NCBI GenBank assembly: GCA_002497985.1
Contig: DAFQ01000025.1
Coordinates: forward strand, 1 to 9,523
Reading direction: 5' to 3'
From: Euryarchaeota archaeon UBA4
GTDB lineage: Archaea; Thermoplasmatota; Poseidoniia; Poseidoniales; Thalassarchaeaceae
DNA: 9,523 nucleotides
Positions 6,369-9,523 of this stretch are shown in pieces. Numbering within the stretch: the first letter of the stretch is position 1; every line of letters begins with the position of its first letter. Both the position numbers and the translations under genes were made by a program. The notes under the pieces are model-generated. The model was not told the DNA's origin. It worked only from the letters and a program-made list of their open reading frames with translations, and made no database searches.

Positions 6369-8756
6369 TCACCCAATGCTGACCCTCTCAACGGAGCCGC
6401 AATGTGGGCATGCGGTCTTGGCTGAGTTGACTCCCTCGGGCAACTCGAGCTCGAACAGCTTCTCACAGGAGGAGCATGCCTGCCTCACCTTCCTGTCCTC
6501 GCTCGGATCGGTGTCATCTTCTGCCGGACTCCAGTTCTCTGTTTTCGTGTCTGGTTCTTCGTCAAACTTGTACTCGATCACTCCCTCATCGAGGTCTATT
6601 GGTGGCTCGTCGTCTTCGAATGCACTCAGGAGTTCGTCAGCAGCGCTTGGAGCGACTGGCCCGTCTGCCTGGGTAGCGGGTGAGAGGAGCTCTGCAACCT
6701 CATCGCCGATCTCGATTGACGAGGCGCTTGGAGAGCCCTCTGGCATGCCTGACATTCCGCTTGAGAAACCACCGTATGGCTGTGATGGGGCTATGTTGGA
6801 TCCCCCGGTGCTCCACATTGCCTTCTGCTCCTCTGCAGTCATTTCCCGGGAGGGCTCCTGCTCTTCCGATTCGCCCTCCTGCTCGGCCATCATTGCGGCC
6901 ATCCTCCTGTTCGTAGCTATCCTCATCACCAACAGCAATACTATGACGATAGCGAGAATTGCGGCTCCCGCGATCATCAGCATCTCCGTGGTTGATAGTT
7001 CGGAACCTTCTGTGCCATCGGTGACTGTCAGGAGTATCTCTGCCTCGGAAATCAGGCCGGCCTCATTCTGAACTCTGCAAATCACGCGATAAACCCCTAT
7101 CTCGTCGAAGGAATGCAGGATTACTGGGCCACTGGCGTCATCGTCATTGTCTGTGTCCCCGTCTCCATCGGAGTCCGTCATTGCGTCGAAGTCCCATGTG
7201 AAGAATAGGTTCGTTGACTCGGGATCTGCGAACCCGATACTGAGCCTAGTGGTCTCGCCTATCACTGTGCTAGACTCCTCCTCGTACTCATCCGCTACTG
7301 GGGGGGTCGAGTCGTATAGGCTCACTATCGCGGTATCCTCAGAGGACATGCCCGACCTGTCGGTTACCCTGAGGGTGATGGTGTGCTCTCCTGAAGTCTC
7401 GTTCGAGCCGAAAGAGTGGGAGAACGAGTCGGCACCTGAGAGATCTCCAGAGTAGGAGGAGGAGACCACTCCATCAACCAGCCACTCCACCATTGAGACG
7501 CCCCAGTTGTCTGAGAAGTCGCCGCTGAGGATCACTGCCTCGTTGAAGGCCCTCTCCACCACACCGCTGACTTCGATACTGGACTCCGGTGGCGTGATGT
7601 CGGAAACCTGGACCTCCTGGTAGACGCTAGTGCTCCTTCCGTCCGTTGATAGGACCGTGAGTCTGATTGTTACATTGGTGGGCTCACTCCAGGTGACGTT
7701 CACGAGGGTTCCGGAGTTGTCATCGAATCCATCGCCATCCGTGTCCCAAGAGAATCCTGAGTCTGGTATCTGCTCGGAGAGGTTCGGGGTTTCTGTCGCA
7801 TCCAGAGAAATAGCTGCACCCACATCGACCAATCCAGAAGATGCGTCGCCTCCGATCACAGGCTCCAGCAAGGGAGTCAGTATCATTACGACAGTTGTAG
7901 CGATTGGAAGGGTACCGGCTCCGCCCCCCGATGGGCCTGCCCTGTTGTCGACAACGAGGTAGAGCGGCGTTCCCTCCAACGATTCGGGGGCGGTCCAGAC
8001 TATGCTCCTGTCAGTGGTAATCAGTAGCATGTCAGTTCCAGAAACCCTGGTGGCTGCAGTTCCTCCTGCCTCATAGAGGTCGACCTGTGACTGAGTCATC
8101 AGGAAGACGTCTGGCGCACCCTCCATCGTGCTTGCCTGGATGCTGACTTGTGTCCCGGCATCTAGGACGAATGGCCCGTGAAGAAGGGAGTGCCCCCCTG
8201 CTTCTAGGCGCACTATGGTATCGGCAAGAGTGAATGGCACCGGAGTGATGATGCCTGCTTCCAGGGTCACGGATGCGGTGCTTCCTCCCTGCGCCCCTTC
8301 GGATGAGTCCTGTGGGTGGTCCAGGTTGTCGAAAACCATGTACCACCTCGTCGGGTCCCTGTCATCTGGAACGGACCAGTGCCATGATCCGGTTCCATTG
8401 AACGACTCGAAGACGGAGTCCCCCTCCCAAACTAGGTCACTGCGGTATGACTGTTCGTTTTGGTATACCGTGATTGCATTGGCGGAGAAGAGTAGTATGT
8501 CTATCTCGGCATCTGTGACTATGTCGAAAGACAATGCCTGTCCTGGGTCCAACTCGCCGAGATCCAGCCTAACGCACGCCTGATCCCCGAGCTCCCAGTT
8601 GGCTGGCATCATCGAAAGGTCTGCGTTTGCGCAGGATATCACTCCCTTGCTGTCAGCTTGTGCCATGGGTCCCGCGAATGACATCAGGAGGAGTGCTAGG
8701 ATGACTGTCGTCGCTGTCCTCATACACCGAGCGTCAACGCCCGCCTTTTGAATCAT
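6369..8756 (-). CDS. PKD/Ig-like surface protein with one membrane span and cytoplasmic zinc ribbon
   Basis: This is a predicted cell-surface protein of 795 residues. A signal peptide ends at about A34 (PMAQA). Two tandem beta modules follow, about 40-160 and 170-295; each ends in a similar strand (WYMVFDN at 138-144, LYLVVDN at 265-271). PKD/Ig-like domains occupy about 305-386, 390-482 and 485-580. The first carries a calcium-type loop DTDGDGFDD at 338-346; the last has an Asp-rich insertion at 528-540. A membrane span covers about 592-611. A basic then acidic, Glu/Pro/Ser-rich tail leads to a C-terminal zinc ribbon with C761/C764 and C783/C786. The topology is outside domains, one span, zinc ribbon inside. 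PKD domains usually mediate carbohydrate or protein contacts; adhesion, substrate capture or signalling are all possible. The ATG at 8756 lies 24 nt after the preceding gene; an ATG at 8723 would give a more standard 23-residue signal peptide. Neither has a strong Shine-Dalgarno. Confidence 0.93.
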   Translation of the reverse strand: MIQKAGVDARCMRTATTVILALLLMSFAGPMAQADSKGVISCANADLSMMPANWELGDQACVRLDLGELDPGQALSFDIVTDAEIDILLFSANAITVYQNEQSYRSDLVWEGDSVFESFNGTGSWHWSVPDDRDPTRWYMVFDNLDHPQDSSEGAQGGSTASVTLEAGIITPVPFTLADTIVRLEAGGHSLLHGPFVLDAGTQVSIQASTMEGAPDVFLMTQSQVDLYEAGGTAATRVSGTDMLLITTDRSIVWTAPESLEGTPLYLVVDNRAGPSGGGAGTLPIATTVVMILTPLLEPVIGGDASSGLVDVGAAISLDATETPNLSEQIPDSGFSWDTDGDGFDDNSGTLVNVTWSEPTNVTIRLTVLSTDGRSTSVYQEVQVSDITPPESSIEVSGVVERAFNEAVILSGDFSDNWGVSMVEWLVDGVVSSSYSGDLSGADSFSHSFGSNETSGEHTITLRVTDRSGMSSEDTAIVSLYDSTPPVADEYEEESSTVIGETTRLSIGFADPESTNLFFTWDFDAMTDSDGDGDTDNDDDASGPVILHSFDEIGVYRVICRVQNEAGLISEAEILLTVTDGTEGSELSTTEMLMIAGAAILAIVIVLLLVMRIATNRRMAAMMAEQEGESEEQEPSREMTAEEQKAMWSTGGSNIAPSQPYGGFSSGMSGMPEGSPSASSIEIGDEVAELLSPATQADGPVAPSAADELLSAFEDDEPPIDLDEGVIEYKFDEEPDTKTENWSPAEDDTDPSEDRKVRQACSSCEKLFELELPEGVNSAKTACPHCGSVERVSIG

Positions 8757-8762
8757 ATCGGC

Positions 8763-8778
8763 CCTACGTTCGCCTACG
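8763..8778. repeat. Short direct repeat in the gap before the PKD protein gene
   Basis: CCTACG occurs at 8763-8768 and again at 8773-8778, one DNA helical turn apart, filling most of the 24-nt gap between the PRC-barrel gene and the PKD gene. It could be a regulator site, but two hexamers in a tiny gap can easily be chance. Confidence 0.15.
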
Positions 8779-8780
8779 CA

Positions 8781-9062
8781 TCAGAGGTTCTTCGGTAGGG
8801 GAGTCGGTGGGAACCACCTCAATAGCACCACATCTCCAACTGATCTTACCCATTTCCAGGGTATTGCCAGATGGGTCCTGTTCTCAACCAGATCGGCAGG
8901 GGGATTGGAAACGAAAATATGAGTGCAGCTCCAATCATCGGTATTCACGAACGTGTCGTAAACGGTGCCAATGAGCCTACCAGAGGGGAGGATCACGGGA
9001 AGGCCCCTGATTTCTGACGCGTGACGGTCGGCCATTACACGCTGGCGCTCACCATGAGGCAT
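8781..9062 (-). CDS. Small PRC-barrel domain protein
   Basis: The product has 93 residues from the ATG at 9062. It shows the short archaeal PRC-barrel pattern: ASEIRGLPVILPSGRLIGTV (Gly-rich turn then Ile-Gly-Thr-Val), then an aspartate-containing turn, then the closing IPWKWVRSVGDVVLL. Stand-alone PRC-barrel proteins of this size are common in euryarchaea. Known relatives include the RimM C-terminal domain, which binds ribosomal proteins in 30S maturation, and the haloarchaeal CdpB1/CdpB2 proteins, which bind SepF in cell division. Lying about 20 nt downstream of rpl15e, it is probably co-transcribed with it, which fits a growth- or ribosome-linked role, but the sequence alone does not choose between these. 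The start is uncertain: a TTG at 9065 precedes the ATG at 9062, and a later ATG at 9035 (MADRHASE) would begin right at the domain. None has a well-spaced Shine-Dalgarno; a GGTGAG lies 12 nt before 9035. The C-terminus is proline-rich (WFPPTPLPKNL). Confidence 0.88.
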   Translation of the reverse strand: MPHGERQRVMADRHASEIRGLPVILPSGRLIGTVYDTFVNTDDWSCTHIFVSNPPADLVENRTHLAIPWKWVRSVGDVVLLRWFPPTPLPKNL

Positions 9063-9083
9063 CAATATGACGGCTCAGGGATA

Positions 9084-9523
9084 TCACTTGCCGCGGTTCT
9101 TGTTGGCCTTCAGGCTGGGCCGAAGCTTCTCTGCTCCCTTGCCCTTGTTGTAGAGTCCCCTTCCACGCTTTCCAGCGCTTGTCAGTCCTCTGAAGGCACG
9201 TCCCTTGTGGCTGTTGCCCTCGGATACCCATGAGAAGTCCTTGTCGGACATTATCGCAGGGTGGGATGGATCTAGGAGGATAACCTCGTAGAACTTGTTC
9301 TTTCCATCCTCTCCGACCCAGTATGAGTTCAGCACCTCTAGGTTAGGGTATCTCCTGCTGACCCTCTCCTCGGCTATCCTCTGGATCGACTTTGCCATGG
9401 TGATTTTCTTGATACCTGCCTTGGATGGCTTCCTCTTCATGTGGATCTTGCCCTTCCTCAGTCCGCCTCGCCTCACGCGTGTGCGTACGATGACTACTCC
9501 CTGCTTCGCCTTGTAGCCGAGCC
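9084..9523 (-). CDS. rpl15e: Ribosomal protein L15e (large subunit), 5' end cut by window
   Basis: This is the archaeal/eukaryotic-type large-subunit protein eL15, an RNA-binding protein of the 50S subunit with no bacterial counterpart. The window holds the last 145 complete codons plus two bases of another; family members are about 190-200 residues, so roughly 50 N-terminal residues lie beyond the right edge. Recognisable family segments in order are LGYKAKQGVVIVRTRVRRGG, KSIQRIAEERVSRRYPNLEV, LNSYWVGEDGKNKFYEVILL, DPSHPAIMSDKDFSWV, then GRAFRGLTSAGKRGRGLYNKGKGAEK with a basic Lys/Arg tail ending NKNRGK. The reading frame is open to the window edge; a GTG at 9476 is internal, not the start. 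It ends in TGA about 20 nt before the PRC-barrel gene, so the two probably share a transcript. Confidence 0.98.
   Translation of the reverse strand, partial: LGYKAKQGVVIVRTRVRRGGLRKGKIHMKRKPSKAGIKKITMAKSIQRIAEERVSRRYPNLEVLNSYWVGEDGKNKFYEVILLDPSHPAIMSDKDFSWVSEGNSHKGRAFRGLTSAGKRGRGLYNKGKGAEKLRPSLKANKNRGK

Noticed and set aside
6376..7071. Plus-strand Ser-rich open frame of 231 codons
   Set aside because: It is opposite the span, tail and zinc ribbon of the PKD protein. Its serine richness is the mirror of Glu/Asp/Gly-rich coding on the other strand.
9084..9476. Reading rpl15e as a complete short gene starting at the GTG at 9476
   Set aside because: The frame stays open to the window edge and the upstream codons encode conserved L15e sequence (LGYKAKQG), so the true start lies outside.

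Overview
The window looks like a piece of a euryarchaeal genome, most likely marine Poseidoniales (Marine Group II, Thermoplasmatota). The evidence is an archaeal/eukaryotic-type ribosomal protein L15e at the right edge, a short archaeal PRC-barrel protein beside it, and Asp/Ser-rich secreted proteins. The PKD-type membrane protein with a C-terminal cytoplasmic zinc ribbon also resembles proteins I remember from that group. The organism call is inference from protein style; the archaeal assignment itself is firm because of L15e.

All six genes lie on the minus strand and are densely packed. Read in the direction of transcription, from right to left, they are: rpl15e (5' end cut by the window), a small PRC-barrel protein after about 20 nt, a 795-residue surface protein with PKD/Ig-like domains, one membrane span and a zinc ribbon after 24 nt, a 1460-residue secreted protein of unknown family after 74 nt, a 187-residue single-span membrane protein whose ATG directly follows the previous TGA, and a subtilisin-like (S8) protease after 69 nt, cut at its 3' end by the left edge. 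No non-coding stretch exceeds about 75 nt. I saw no RNA gene, mobile element or CRISPR array.

The three right-hand genes could share a transcript that moves from ribosome biogenesis to cell-surface functions. The four left-hand genes form a cell-envelope/secretion cluster: three have export signals and one has a single N-terminal membrane span. The best working model is that the 1460-residue protein is exported and held or assisted by the translationally coupled 187-residue membrane protein, next to a PKD-domain surface receptor/adhesin and a secreted protease. The partnership is inferred from gene order only.

The most distinctive nucleotide signal is a perfect 8-bp inverted repeat with a 3-nt loop just upstream of the 1460-residue gene. 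In the mRNA its 3' arm contains the whole GAGGUG ribosome-binding site. The most distinctive protein is the 1460-residue product, which carries a recurring Leu/Ile-Pro-x-x-Val motif and matches no family I can name.
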